This document shows positions 26,196 to 35,597 of a DNA stretch of 64,000 bases, piece by piece. A program made the position numbers and the translations under genes. The notes under the pieces were generated by a model. It searched no databases. It worked only from the letters and a program-made list of their open reading frames with translations, and was not told the DNA's origin. The stretch's first letter is position 1, and each line of letters starts with the position of its first letter. The DNA is taken from NCBI GenBank assembly GCA_013373635.1, contig JABXHN010000002.1, positions 1-64,000 of the forward strand, given 5' to 3'. This DNA comes from Flavobacteriaceae bacterium (GTDB taxonomy: Bacteria > Bacteroidota > Bacteroidia > Flavobacteriales > Flavobacteriaceae).

Positions 26196-28715
26196 TTACA
26201 TACTATCTCCAAAGAAAATAGCATTTGCTAATAATTTATTAGTACCATACCAAAATGCTCTAAAATTGGTATTGTCAGTAAACATCATTACATGTCCAGA
26301 ACCTAAGCGTTGTACCTTAAATGGAACTGTGTTTGGAATGAGTGTTGCATTTCTTTTTGAGTGATATCCACTAATTAATGGTGTCGCAGTATATTGAATT
26401 GGATTGTTGTAGCTCTGCTTGTCGGCCTTTACATAGAGATTCGTATTTCTAAAAAGGGCGATATGATCATTGGTATAACCGTAATTAATAGGATGTGAAC
26501 GATCAATTTTAGCATTGAATATGGCTCCACCTGTTTCCTGAGCTCCACTAAATCTTCTTCTGTTTTCAAAATCAATTCCGTTTGCAATATGATCAGAAGT
26601 ATTGAATTCTATATCCATCAATTCATTTTGATCTAAGAATCGAACAGAGCTTCTATAGGCGATAAGATTACCACCACTTCTAACCCAAGCCTTTAGTTTT
26701 TCAGCATGAGATTTATTTAAACCATAACCGTAATTTGCAGGGATAATGATGTTGGTATATCTGCTGAGGTCTCTCATAGTTAAGCTGTTGACATCTAATT
26801 TGGTGAGTTTGATCTCATAACGTTGATCGAATAAATGCCAAATTTCACCAGCGTCATAAGAGGCAATGCCGTCTCCAACTAGGATGGCAACCTCCTGTTT
26901 TTTAATGGGTCTAAAATTATTAGATCCCAAATCAATACCATTGCTATAACCTGAAGCAACTGCTCTAATTTGAATACCGCTATCTTCTGCGATGGCTTTC
27001 ATAAACGATCTTAATTCTTGCTTATCAAGAACTTGATTTTGTACAGGAACTTCGATGGTTCCATAGTCGTATGAAACTCCTTCTAAACTGAATTTCTTAA
27101 GAGATACTTTTGCTCTGAGTCCTTTGTTTAGAATTTTATTTAGAGCTTTAGGGGTGTAGTAATTGTGCCATTCAAATAAATAGGCATAGTTTCCTTCTCC
27201 GATAAGCGCTCCCTGAATCGGTTCTAATTTTTCTACTTTCTTCGCAGATGATGGAATGCTGTTAATCGTGTTGTAATCTAAATCAAAGGCCAGTGGAAAG
27301 GTCCAAGAGGAAATATCGTAAAACAAGCTATCTTGAAATTTGGTTTGTTTGTTAAACATCGCATCGATAAGTTTCTTGTTTTTTTGATTTAAAGGAACCA
27401 CATAGGAATTATCCTCATTGTATTTTTTGCCTGATACCGATAATGGTTCATTTAATTTGTAAAAAGCGATTTTATGACGTTCTAAGATTTCTGCTAAATG
27501 CCATGCTCTTGCAGGGTCTTTTGGATTTCCAAAAACATAAGCCTTGGACTTCTCTCTTGCAGCTTCAGCTCTTCTATTAGTGTAAAAATCTCTTTGATAA
27601 GCCAAGAGCTTTTCTCTCATATTGACTGCAGCTTCCAATGTAGATAATGCAGCTGTAAATTGATTTCTAATGGTAAATGGAAAGGTAAGTACTCCATTGT
27701 CACTTTCTTGTGCGTGCCCCCTAGAACTTCCCTGTTCAAATAGGATTCCGATGGAACCATTGATGTCTGGGAAGGTCGATCCTTTACCGTAGTAAAAGTC
27801 GTCGTAATTTTCTTCAGAGTAGTAAAAAGATCCAAGTTTATCAAAAGCTTTGGCGTGATAGGCTCCTATTTCAGCTGTTAAACGCTGATTTTCTTTTGGA
27901 GTCAAAGGGTTGACGCGTGTAGGTTCACCAGGTTGAAAAAAGAATGAAGAATTGGTCCCCATTTCGTGATGATCCGTCAAGATGTTTGGAAGCCATTTGT
28001 GGAAACTAATGATTCGAGCTCTACTCTCTGGAAGCTGAGCTGGCAACCAGTCTCTGTTGAGGTCAAACCAATAGTGATTGGTTCTACCTCCAGGCCATGC
28101 TTCTCTGTATTCACGATCGTTTGGATCAGGGTTGATCTGAGAATTCTTATGCATATTAGCCCAAGTAGAAAATCGTTGAAGTCCATCAGGATTAAAAGAA
28201 GGGTCCATTAAGATGACCGTATTTTCGAGTGCATTTTCAATATAAGGTCCTTGAGCAGCAGCTAAATAATAGATATACGCTAAACCAGCATTGGCTCCTG
28301 AAGGTTCATTTCCGTGAATTGAGAAGCCTTGGTAGATTACAAGTGGTTGATTTTTGATGTCAACACTTGTCCCTTCAGTATTTGCTAAATGAGCTTCTTG
28401 AATAGCTTCGATGTTTTCGTGATTCTTTTTAGAAGTAACAGTCAATAAAAGAATAGGTCTTCCTTCAAAAGTTGTTCCTCTGTTTTCAATACTTACACGT
28501 TCAGAAACCTCAGCGATGGTCTGCATATAGTGAACTAATTTGTCGTGAGTTATATGCCACTCTCCAACCTCATGTCCAAAGACTTGTTTTGGTGTTGGAA
28601 TCGATTGATCGTAAGTGATGTCTTGTGGTAAATAGTATTTTAAATCGAGTGATTCTTGTGCAAATGTGAGCGTGCTAAATAAGCATCCCACAAATAAGAG
28701 GGTTAATTTTTTCAT
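26196..28715 (-). CDS. Secreted M14 family zinc carboxypeptidase
   Basis: About 839 residues from MKKLTLLFVG; an ATG two codons earlier is possible. A signal peptide ends near TFAQ. The M14 domain (about 45-390) has the zinc motif HGNEPSG (HxxE), DPSFNPDGLQRF and the His-containing TDHHEMGTNSSFFFQPG. Then follow a long region with a ThuA/class I amidotransferase-like segment (VAILVGDGIASYDAGEIWHLFDQR, about 595-720) and a C-terminal domain. This large two-part architecture occurs in flavobacteria and suggests extracellular peptide or peptidoglycan-like substrate trimming. Confidence 0.88.
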   Translation of the reverse strand: MKKLTLLFVGCLFSTLTFAQESLDLKYYLPQDITYDQSIPTPKQVFGHEVGEWHITHDKLVHYMQTIAEVSERVSIENRGTTFEGRPILLLTVTSKKNHENIEAIQEAHLANTEGTSVDIKNQPLVIYQGFSIHGNEPSGANAGLAYIYYLAAAQGPYIENALENTVILMDPSFNPDGLQRFSTWANMHKNSQINPDPNDREYREAWPGGRTNHYWFDLNRDWLPAQLPESRARIISFHKWLPNILTDHHEMGTNSSFFFQPGEPTRVNPLTPKENQRLTAEIGAYHAKAFDKLGSFYYSEENYDDFYYGKGSTFPDINGSIGILFEQGSSRGHAQESDNGVLTFPFTIRNQFTAALSTLEAAVNMREKLLAYQRDFYTNRRAEAAREKSKAYVFGNPKDPARAWHLAEILERHKIAFYKLNEPLSVSGKKYNEDNSYVVPLNQKNKKLIDAMFNKQTKFQDSLFYDISSWTFPLAFDLDYNTINSIPSSAKKVEKLEPIQGALIGEGNYAYLFEWHNYYTPKALNKILNKGLRAKVSLKKFSLEGVSYDYGTIEVPVQNQVLDKQELRSFMKAIAEDSGIQIRAVASGYSNGIDLGSNNFRPIKKQEVAILVGDGIASYDAGEIWHLFDQRYEIKLTKLDVNSLTMRDLSRYTNIIIPANYGYGLNKSHAEKLKAWVRSGGNLIAYRSSVRFLDQNELMDIEFNTSDHIANGIDFENRRRFSGAQETGGAIFNAKIDRSHPINYGYTNDHIALFRNTNLYVKADKQSYNNPIQYTATPLISGYHSKRNATLIPNTVPFKVQRLGSGHVMMFTDNTNFRAFWYGTNKLLANAIFFGDSM

Positions 28716-28747
28716 GATCAATAGTATAGTTTGTTATAAAAATAAAG

Positions 28748-28771
28748 AAAGGCCTCTAAAAAGAGGCCTTT
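28748..28771 (-). terminator. Terminator after the PUR-family gene
   Basis: Perfect stem AAAGGCCTCT / AGAGGCCTTT; on the minus strand a T-rich stretch follows. It lies between the PUR gene and the M14 gene. Confidence 0.8.
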
Positions 28772-28797
28772 ACAATCAATTATTTTTTTAAAATCTT

Positions 28798-29175
28798 CTA
28801 GATATCGTCAAAATCAACATCGGTAAAACTAGAAGTATCTGTTGTGCTTTCAGTAACTACCTCTGAAAATTCACTTTCTTGTTCATCGGATTCTTTTTTG
28901 AAATCTTTTTGATGACGCTCAGAAATTACTTCCTCGCCCTTACGATCTACAATATAATCCATCATTTCCGCAGTCAATTCTTTAAATGAATCGAAGTCTT
29001 CTTTGTAAAGATATATCTTGTGTTTCTTATAGTGAAACGATCCATCTTCATGGGTAAATTTTTTGCTCTCAGTGATTGTTAAATAATAATCCCCAGCTTT
29101 TGTTTCTCTCACATCGAAGAAGTATGTTCTTCTTCCTGCTCTCAATACTTTAGAGTATATTTCTTCTTGTTCCAT
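28798..29175 (-). CDS. PUR family DNA/RNA-binding protein (DUF3276)
   Basis: A 125-residue protein. Residues 1-80 form one PUR repeat (SKVLRAGRRTYFFDVRETKAGDYYLTITES, then HKIYLYKEDFDSFKELT), followed by an acidic, Ser/Thr-rich tail. Bacterial single-repeat PUR proteins dimerise and bind single-stranded nucleic acids, as shown for spirochaete homologues; the target here is unknown. It lies downstream of the ABC exporter on the same strand. Confidence 0.9.
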   Translation of the reverse strand: MEQEEIYSKVLRAGRRTYFFDVRETKAGDYYLTITESKKFTHEDGSFHYKKHKIYLYKEDFDSFKELTAEMMDYIVDRKGEEVISERHQKDFKKESDEQESEFSEVVTESTTDTSSFTDVDFDDI

Positions 29176-29247
29176 TTTCCTAATCTTGTTTAGATAACAG
29201 TTATAGGTTCAAATTTGTAAAAAAAAAGGGATACGAACAACAGAATT

Positions 29248-31008
29248 TTAATTTTCTTTTGAGCTTGATTGAGCTTCGTAAAGGGATTTGTAATAGCCTT
29301 CTTTTGCAAGTAGTTCATTGTGAGTTCCTTGTTGTTCTATTTTACCTTCAGACAACACGATAATTTTATCTGCATTCAGTGCAGATGACACTCTGTGAGA
29401 TACTATTAGAGTAGTTTTGTCCTTTGAGGATTCTTTGATATTTCTGAGGATAATTTCTTCTGTTTCTGTATCTACAGCTGATAAGCAATCGTCAAAAAGA
29501 AAGATTTTAGGATCTTTGATTAGCGCTCTTGCAATTGATACACGTTGTTTTTGACCACCACTAAGAGTGATCCCACGTTCACCTAAGATCGTATCGTATC
29601 CTTTGTTGAATTCGATGATGTTTTGATGGACAGCTGCCTTTTTAGCGACTGCCTCAATGGATTCTTGAGTAGCTTGTTTAGTTCCAAATCCTATATTAAA
29701 TGCAATAGAGTTTGAAAATAAAAAGGCTTCTTGAGGAACAACACCCATCGCTTTTCGAAGGGAATCTAATCCTATATTTTGAATGGGTTCACCGTCGATG
29801 GTTATCACACCTGAATCTACATCGTACATTCTGCTGATTAAATCGATAATGGTGGATTTACCAGCGCCCGTTTTTCCAAGAACAGTTAGTGTTTGTCCTT
29901 TAGAGATGGTAAAACTAACTTCATCTAAAGCTTTTATTCCGGTATCTGGATAGGTGAAACTCACTTTGTCAAATACTATTTCACCCTCTAGATCTTTTTC
30001 GATTGCATCTTCTTTATCCAAGATGTCTGGAACCACACTTAAAAATTCATTGATTCTCTTTTGAGAGGCTTCAGCTCTTTGTACAATGGATGACAACCAC
30101 CCCACAATAGCTACTGGCCAAGTGAGCATGTTGACATAGATAATGAACTCTAAGATCAAACCAACAGATTCAATTTCTCCTTCGATATAGCGTTTTCCTC
30201 CGATTAAAATTACAAAGAGATTACTAATCCCAATCAGAAGTAACATCAAAGGGAAAAACCAGGCTTGTACTTTCGCAAGATCGATACTTTTAGTTCTTCC
30301 TTCTTCTGCTAATTGAGAGAGCTCCTCATTTACATTTTGTTCAATTCCATAGGCTTTAATCACCGAAATTCCAGAAAAGGATTCCTGAGTAAAGGTGGAT
30401 AGTTTTGATAAAAACTCCTGAACCACAGTAGATCGCTTGTGAATGATTTGTGAAATCTTATAAATCAGAACTGACAATATTGGTAAAGGAAGTAGCGTGT
30501 AGGTAGCCAGTGTGGGTTCTTTAAAGAACATCAGTGGAATCAAACAAGCAAACAATGTAATGGTTTGAATTCCGTACATCAGGGCAGGTCCTACATACAT
30601 TCTTACCTGTGAAACATCTTCACTTATTCGATTCATTAAATCTCCAGTTCTGTTATTCTTGTAAAAGCTAAGGTGGAGCTTTTGATAATGTTTAAATACT
30701 TCGTCTTTTAAATCAGCCTCTATATAACGAGAAACGTTTATAATTGTCTGTCTCATTAAAAAAGTAAAAAAACCAGAGAGCAAAGCAGCTCCTATAATGA
30801 TAAGGATATAATTTAAAAGGGTCGACTTAATGTCATCAGTAGTAGCCTCAGGAGAGCTCAGAAACACTTCCACAGCTTTTACGGACTTGTTGACCATAGG
30901 TGGCATAATAAGCGAAAACACCCTTGCAATTATAGTAATTACAATACCTAACAGTAATTTTGTCTTGTATTTTAAGAAGTATTTATTGAGGTGTTTTAGG
31001 GCTTTCAT
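29248..31008 (-). CDS. ABC exporter half-transporter, MdlA-like
   Basis: A 586-residue type IV exporter half with six membrane helices (about 15-310) and a nucleotide-binding domain. Walker A is GKTGAGKST, the signature is a perfect LSGGQKQR, but Walker B reads IFLFDDCLSAVD, with Asp in place of the catalytic Glu. This is the pattern of MdlA/YheI-type halves that pair with an MdlB-type partner. The partner could be the protein at 4100-5872, which has the reciprocal features. The substrate is unknown. Confidence 0.88.
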   Translation of the reverse strand: MKALKHLNKYFLKYKTKLLLGIVITIIARVFSLIMPPMVNKSVKAVEVFLSSPEATTDDIKSTLLNYILIIIGAALLSGFFTFLMRQTIINVSRYIEADLKDEVFKHYQKLHLSFYKNNRTGDLMNRISEDVSQVRMYVGPALMYGIQTITLFACLIPLMFFKEPTLATYTLLPLPILSVLIYKISQIIHKRSTVVQEFLSKLSTFTQESFSGISVIKAYGIEQNVNEELSQLAEEGRTKSIDLAKVQAWFFPLMLLLIGISNLFVILIGGKRYIEGEIESVGLILEFIIYVNMLTWPVAIVGWLSSIVQRAEASQKRINEFLSVVPDILDKEDAIEKDLEGEIVFDKVSFTYPDTGIKALDEVSFTISKGQTLTVLGKTGAGKSTIIDLISRMYDVDSGVITIDGEPIQNIGLDSLRKAMGVVPQEAFLFSNSIAFNIGFGTKQATQESIEAVAKKAAVHQNIIEFNKGYDTILGERGITLSGGQKQRVSIARALIKDPKIFLFDDCLSAVDTETEEIILRNIKESSKDKTTLIVSHRVSSALNADKIIVLSEGKIEQQGTHNELLAKEGYYKSLYEAQSSSKEN

Positions 31009-31040
31009 CGAATGTCTTTAGTACTGAAGTAAACAAGTAA

Positions 31041-31048
31041 CAAATATA
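31041..31048 (-). promoter_or_regulatory. -7 promoter element of the MdlA-like gene
   Basis: TATATTTG on the minus strand, 32 bases before the ATG. Confidence 0.5.
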
Positions 31049-31099
31049 GGAGGTTTGTATGAAATCAGAGGAATTGCTTTTAACTTATTTGTGAAGATA

Positions 31100-31134
31100 T
31101 TTGACTCGTATTCTACAATAATGTATTATTTTTG
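31100..31134 (+). promoter_or_regulatory. Promoter of nusB
   Basis: TTTG at 31100-31103 and -7 TATTTTTG at 31127-31134 with a 23-base spacer, slightly long for the consensus. The ATG lies 33 bases downstream. Confidence 0.5.
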
Positions 31135-31167
31135 CATTGAAATTGTTTTAAAAATAAGTTCTTATAC

Positions 31168-32112
31168 ATGTTAACAAGAAGGCATATTAGAGTAAAAGTG
31201 ATGCAGGGAATCTATGCATTGCAACATTCAAAAGACAGCAATTTAAAGGATCAAGAGTTGTTTTTGCAGAAGAGTATGGCTAATATGTTTACACTCTACA
31301 CTTCCTTGTTAGCACTTCTTTTAGAACTCAAAGCGATGGCTGAAAATCAATTAGAAGTCAGCTCAAAAAAATACATCAAAGAAACAACTACCAACTTTAA
31401 AAATCCTTCAAAATTTGCAGATAATGCTGTATTGAAGCTTCTTTCAGAAGATAGCTTTTTGTTGGAAACCATAGAGTCGAAAAAGCTAAAAATTTGGTAT
31501 CTAAATCCTGAGTATGTAAAGATTTTGTTTAAAGAAATCACCACAAGCGAAGTTTATAAAATCTATATGGAATCAGAGGAGATCAGTTTTGATGCTGATA
31601 GAGATTTTATTGTAGAGGTTTTTAAAAACATTATAGCTCCAAACGATAAGCTTTACGAATTTTTAGAAGACGATCAGTTGACCTGGATTGATGACTTACC
31701 AATAGTCAATACCTTCTTGCTTAAAAAATTAAAGAAATTAACGGATTATTCAACGGAGAGTTTATTGCCTGCACTCAAGGTAGATAAAGAAGATTTAGAT
31801 TTTGGATTAAATCTATTGAGAAAATGCAGTCTCAAATCTGAAGAATTAATTCAGCAATATGTTGACAAGACTGCTAATTGGGATAAAGAGCGTATCGCTG
31901 ATTTAGATGCGATACTTCTTCAAATGGCGATTTGTGAATTTATGAATTTTCCATCGATCCCTGTTCGAGTGAGTTTAAACGAATATTTAGAGATTGCTAA
32001 GGAGTATTCCTCACCAAAGAGTAGCATTTTCATCAATGGAATCTTAGATACTGTTTCCAATGAACTAAAAGAAAGTGGAAAACTAAAGAAAAGCGGTAGA
32101 GGTTTACTATAA
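31168..32112 (+). CDS. nusB: Transcription antitermination factor NusB (long form)
   Basis: 314 residues, about twice the length of E. coli NusB. The opening MLTRRHIRVKVMQGIYALQHS is typical of NusB, an inserted helical region spans about 40-185, and the conserved core resumes at ADLDAILLQMAICEFMNFPSIPVRVSLNEYLEIAKEYSSPKSSIFINGILD (written here as a region, about 245-295). The long form is usual in Bacteroidota. It binds boxA RNA with S10 in rRNA antitermination. It heads an operon with a DUF1573 lipoprotein and yajC. Confidence 0.93.
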   Translation: MLTRRHIRVKVMQGIYALQHSKDSNLKDQELFLQKSMANMFTLYTSLLALLLELKAMAENQLEVSSKKYIKETTTNFKNPSKFADNAVLKLLSEDSFLLETIESKKLKIWYLNPEYVKILFKEITTSEVYKIYMESEEISFDADRDFIVEVFKNIIAPNDKLYEFLEDDQLTWIDDLPIVNTFLLKKLKKLTDYSTESLLPALKVDKEDLDFGLNLLRKCSLKSEELIQQYVDKTANWDKERIADLDAILLQMAICEFMNFPSIPVRVSLNEYLEIAKEYSSPKSSIFINGILDTVSNELKESGKLKKSGRGLL

Positions 32113-32155
32113 ATTTTATAATTTTAGCCGACGAACTTAAAAAGCAAATAACACA

Positions 32156-32611
32156 ATGAAAAAAGCATTATTAATAGTAGGATTAATTGGACTTGTTGGT
32201 TTTACATCTTGTAAAGATAAAACCACACAGAAAATGAACATCGATCAAACTGAAGTTACTTCAGCGCAGTCTCAGTCGAATATGGCGGTTATGGTTTTTG
32301 ATAAAAAAGTTCACGATTTCGGAGAAATTCAACAAAATGCTCCACAGGAGACCGTATTTACCTTTACCAATACTGGAGATGCTCCACTGATCATTACTAA
32401 CGCTACTAGTAGCTGTGGATGTACCATTCCAGAATATCCAAAAAACACTCCTATCGCACCAGGAGAAAAAGGAAACCTAACTGTGAAGTTTAACGGATCG
32501 GGTATGAATAAAGTTACTAAGACGATTCGTGTTCAAACCAATACAGCTTCTGGAGAAGAAATCTTACAAATTCACGCCTTTGTAGTTCCTAAGAGCGCAA
32601 TGGCTAACTAA
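32156..32611 (+). CDS. DUF1573 lipoprotein
   Basis: A 151-residue exported protein. A lipoprotein signal ends at GFTSC (lipid-bearing Cys about 20). The mature part is an Ig-like DUF1573 domain: FDKKVHDFGEIQQNAPQETVFTF then SSCGCTIPEYP and PIAPGEKGNLTVKF. DUF1573 proteins are numerous in Bacteroidota and of unknown role. It lies between nusB and yajC in the same direction. Confidence 0.92.
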   Translation: MKKALLIVGLIGLVGFTSCKDKTTQKMNIDQTEVTSAQSQSNMAVMVFDKKVHDFGEIQQNAPQETVFTFTNTGDAPLIITNATSSCGCTIPEYPKNTPIAPGEKGNLTVKFNGSGMNKVTKTIRVQTNTASGEEILQIHAFVVPKSAMAN

Positions 32612-32638
32612 TTATAAATAAATTTTAAAAAGTATTCA

Positions 32639-32917
32639 ATGGAGAATTTAAACCAGTTTTTGCCAATGTTTATGATCATTGCAGTGGCGTATTTTTTTAT
32701 GATTCGCCCTCAGATCAAAAAGCAAAAACAAGAAAAGGCTTTTGCTAGTAGTTTATCTAAAGGAGATAAAGTGGTGACTAAAAGTGGAATGTACGGAAAG
32801 ATTGTAGAACTTAACGATGCTGATAATTCATGCGTTATTGAAACTATGGCAGGAAAGATTAAGTTTGATCGATCTGCTATTTCCATGGATATGAGCAAAA
32901 AACAAAGCAAGAGTTAA
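32639..32917 (+). CDS. yajC: Preprotein translocase accessory subunit YajC
   Basis: A 92-residue single-span membrane protein associated with SecDF. The N-terminal helix FLPMFMIIAVAYFFMIRPQ (about 7-25) is followed by KKQKQEKAFASSLSKGDKVVT and GKIVELND, the typical YajC hallmarks. Last gene of the nusB transcript, ended by the hairpin at 32939-32963. Confidence 0.95.
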   Translation: MENLNQFLPMFMIIAVAYFFMIRPQIKKQKQEKAFASSLSKGDKVVTKSGMYGKIVELNDADNSCVIETMAGKIKFDRSAISMDMSKKQSKS

Positions 32918-32938
32918 AATCTTCATTTAAGTTTTAAG

Positions 32939-32963
32939 AGCAACCATTTGGTTGCTTTTTTTT
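32939..32963 (+). terminator. Terminator after yajC
   Basis: Perfect stem AGCAACC / GGTTGCT with an ATTT loop followed by an eight-T run. Confidence 0.88.
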
Positions 32964-32988
32964 TAATCGTTTATTGTAATTTTACAGT

Positions 32989-34023
32989 ATGTATAAAAGA
33001 ATTATCCGCCCCCTATTCTTTATGCTCGATCCCGAGCGTGTTCACCACATTGCAACTTTTCTGTTAAAATTGTCTTCAACTATAGGTTTAAGGCCCTTGA
33101 TTAGAAGTTTGCATCAATTTCAGCACCCTGATTTAGAAAGAGAAGTCTTTGGTATTAAATTTAAAAACCCAGTAGGTTTAGCAGCAGGATTTGATAAGAA
33201 TGCTGAAATGTATAAAGAACTATCGGATTTTGGTTTTGGTTTTATTGAGATTGGAACACTGACTCCAAAGCCACAACCTGGTAACGATAAAAAACGATTG
33301 TTTCGACTCAAAAAAGATCAGGCGATAATCAATCGAATGGGATTTAACAATAAAGGGGTTGATGTTGCTATTCGAAAGCTGAAGAAAAAAAAGAATGTAC
33401 TCATTGGTGGAAATATTGGAAAGAATAAAGTAACTCCCAATGAGAAAGCAGTGGATGATTATATCTACTGTTTTAGAGCTCTTTTTGATTATGTGGATTA
33501 TTTTGTGGTCAATGTGAGTTCTCCAAACACACCTGGACTGAGAGAACTTCAGGACAAGAAACCACTCAGCGAGATACTTTTAGCGCTTAAAGAAGAAAAT
33601 GAGATTATTGTTAAAAATGATTCACAAGCACCAAAACCAATTTTGCTTAAAATTGCTCCAGACCTTACAGATGATCAGTTAATGGATATTGTTGATATCG
33701 TCAATGAAACAAAGATTGATGGAGTTATCGCAACCAATACTACTTTGTCAAGGGAAGGTCTAGCTTCTGATAAGAAAATAGTTGAAGAAGCAGGAGGTCT
33801 TAGTGGTAAGCCTTTAAGGGAACGTTCTACGGAGGTCATTCGATTCTTACATCAAAATTCAAAAGGAAGTTTTCCAATCATTGGAGTAGGAGGTATTCAC
33901 AGTGCTGAGGATGCACTTGAAAAATTAGAAGCAGGAGCATCACTAGTCCAGCTTTGGACTGGATTTATTTACGAAGGCCCAGCTCTTATTAAGAAAATAA
34001 ACAAAGCACTGTTGAAACGCTAA
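32989..34023 (+). CDS. pyrD: Dihydroorotate dehydrogenase (quinone), class 2
   Basis: Oxidises dihydroorotate to orotate in pyrimidine synthesis and passes electrons to quinone. The N-terminal amphipathic helix pair ([22 protein letters not shown]) and 344-residue length mark the membrane-associated class 2. FMN and substrate motifs: [29 protein letters not shown] (catalytic Ser) and [23 protein letters not shown] (phosphate loop). It is four bases from the LysE gene. Confidence 0.96.
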   Translation: MYKRIIRPLFFMLDPERVHHIATFLLKLSSTIGLRPLIRSLHQFQHPDLEREVFGIKFKNPVGLAAGFDKNAEMYKELSDFGFGFIEIGTLTPKPQPGNDKKRLFRLKKDQAIINRMGFNNKGVDVAIRKLKKKKNVLIGGNIGKNKVTPNEKAVDDYIYCFRALFDYVDYFVVNVSSPNTPGLRELQDKKPLSEILLALKEENEIIVKNDSQAPKPILLKIAPDLTDDQLMDIVDIVNETKIDGVIATNTTLSREGLASDKKIVEEAGGLSGKPLRERSTEVIRFLHQNSKGSFPIIGVGGIHSAEDALEKLEAGASLVQLWTGFIYEGPALIKKINKALLKR

Positions 34024-34026
34024 ACA

Positions 34027-34665
34027 ATGTTGACTCTGAAGATCGTATCGATATTTGCGGTGAATGTGTTTTTGCTAGCACTGATGCCAGGTCCCGATAA
34101 TATCTTTGTCGCCATTCAAAGCTTGTCTTATGGTAAAAAACACGGACTAGCCACTGTTCTTGGTTTGGTAAGTGGATGTCTAGTACATACCCTATTGGTT
34201 GCATTTGGGGTCTCAGCACTCATAAAGAACAGCGAATTCATTTATTCGATGATCATTGTATTTGGAGCTACTTATTTATTTTACTTAGCTTATAAAGTTT
34301 ACGGATCTGAAATTCAAATCGATTTAAAGCAATCCAATGCACCTAAATTAAGTCTTATTCAATCCTATAAAAAAGGGGTAGTAATGAATGTGCTCAATCC
34401 TAAAGTCGGAATCTTTTTTTTGGCATTTTTCCCTGCATTTTTATTCTCTAATTCCATTAGTGTTAGCAATCAATTTATTTTTTTGGGACTCGTTTTTGCA
34501 CTGATCACTTTTATAGTTTTTTCAACCATTGCCTTAATGGCTTCGATGCTTCATAAATTTAGCGCTACAAACTCTCAGTTGTTTTGGATCAAATGGATTC
34601 AAATTTCAGTGTTTATTCTTATAGCTTTTTATATTCTTTGGTCTCATTTTTATTCCTATTTTTAA
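34027..34665 (+). CDS. LysE/RhtB family exporter
   Basis: A 212-residue membrane protein with six hydrophobic helices. MPGPDNIFVAIQSLSYGKKHGLATVLGLVSG is the conserved first-loop region (about residues 20-50), and NVLNPKVGIFFLAFFPAF (about 120-137) is the second family signature. Members export amino acids or similar metabolites; the substrate cannot be told. It probably shares a transcript with pyrD. Confidence 0.9.
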   Translation: MLTLKIVSIFAVNVFLLALMPGPDNIFVAIQSLSYGKKHGLATVLGLVSGCLVHTLLVAFGVSALIKNSEFIYSMIIVFGATYLFYLAYKVYGSEIQIDLKQSNAPKLSLIQSYKKGVVMNVLNPKVGIFFLAFFPAFLFSNSISVSNQFIFLGLVFALITFIVFSTIALMASMLHKFSATNSQLFWIKWIQISVFILIAFYILWSHFYSYF

Positions 34666-34681
34666 GCTAGGAATCAACCAA

Positions 34682-35548
34682 ATGAAGAATTCACTACGTA
34701 TAATTGAATGTCCCAGAGATGCCATGCAAGGCATCAAAGCTTTTATACCGACTTCTGATAAAGTGAATTATCTACAGTCTCTGTTAAATTGCAACTTTCA
34801 CACCCTTGATTTTGGTTCCTTTGTATCGCCTAAAGCAATCCCACAAATGAGTGATACTGCCGAGGTTCTAAAAGCCTTGGATCTATCTAAAACCAAAACC
34901 AAACTATTGTCGATAGTGGCTAATGAAAGGGGAGCAGTAGACGCTTTACAATACCCAGAGATTGACTATTTAGGTTACCCTTTTTCCATTTCTGAAAACT
35001 TTCAGATGAGAAACACTCATAAGAGTATTGAGGAGTCTGTTGTCGTTTTAGAAAAGATTATAGATCTAGCAACAGAAAAGAATAAAGAAGTAGTCACCTA
35101 TCTGTCTATGGGATTTGGCAATCCATATGGAGATCCATGGAGCACTGAGATTGTCGCTTCATGGGTTTCAAAACTAGATTCGATGGGTGTAAAAATAATT
35201 TCACTTTCTGATACAGTTGGGACTGCCAAGACAGAAGATATACAAATGCTTTTTGAGCGATTGATCCCCAGGTATCCGCAGATAGAGTTTGGAGCTCATT
35301 TACACACACACCCTAAGTCTTGGAAGCCCAAAGTCGAAGCTGCATTTTTAGGAGGGTGTAGACGCTTCGATGGAGCAATTCAAGGATTTGGTGGTTGTCC
35401 TATGGCTATGGATGCTCTCACTGGCAATATGCCTACTGAAAAAATTCTCTCTTTTTGTTCGAAGCACAAATTAGAAACGGGTGTCAATTGGATGGCATTT
35501 GAAGCAGCTCATAACAAAGCGACAGACTTATTTAGCAAATACCATTAA
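34682..35548 (+). CDS. Hydroxymethylglutaryl-CoA lyase-like protein
   Basis: A 288-residue HMGL-like TIM barrel. ECPRDAMQG (about 10-18) provides the substrate Arg/Asp pair, LSDTVGTA and HLHTHP supply metal His, and IQGFGGCPMA carries the catalytic Cys of the HMG-CoA lyase loop (about 237-246). It is likely HMG-CoA lyase of leucine/ketone-body breakdown. No other leucine-catabolism genes are adjacent, so the assignment rests on motifs. Confidence 0.85.
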   Translation: MKNSLRIIECPRDAMQGIKAFIPTSDKVNYLQSLLNCNFHTLDFGSFVSPKAIPQMSDTAEVLKALDLSKTKTKLLSIVANERGAVDALQYPEIDYLGYPFSISENFQMRNTHKSIEESVVVLEKIIDLATEKNKEVVTYLSMGFGNPYGDPWSTEIVASWVSKLDSMGVKIISLSDTVGTAKTEDIQMLFERLIPRYPQIEFGAHLHTHPKSWKPKVEAAFLGGCRRFDGAIQGFGGCPMAMDALTGNMPTEKILSFCSKHKLETGVNWMAFEAAHNKATDLFSKYH

Positions 35549-35566
35549 AAACTTATTTTTTATCTG

Positions 35567-35574
35567 TATATTTG
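35567..35574 (+). promoter_or_regulatory. -7 promoter element of guaB
   Basis: TATATTTG, 23 bases before the guaB ATG and directly upstream of a perfect inverted repeat. No clear TTG -33. Confidence 0.55.
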
Positions 35575-35577
35575 CAC

Positions 35578-35596
35578 GCAATTAATCCTTAATTGC
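35578..35596 (+). promoter_or_regulatory. Perfect inverted repeat in the guaB 5' leader
   Basis: GCAATTAA-TCC-TTAATTGC: eight perfect base pairs around a 3-base loop, filling the space between the likely transcription start and the base before the ATG. It could be an operator palindrome or a 5'-terminal mRNA hairpin. No regulator is identified. Confidence 0.6.
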
Positions 35597-35597
35597 C

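Noticed and set aside
27977-28211. Overlapping frames on both strands inside the M14 peptidase gene
   Set aside because: They are shadows of a gene with clear signal peptide and zinc motifs; no independent support.
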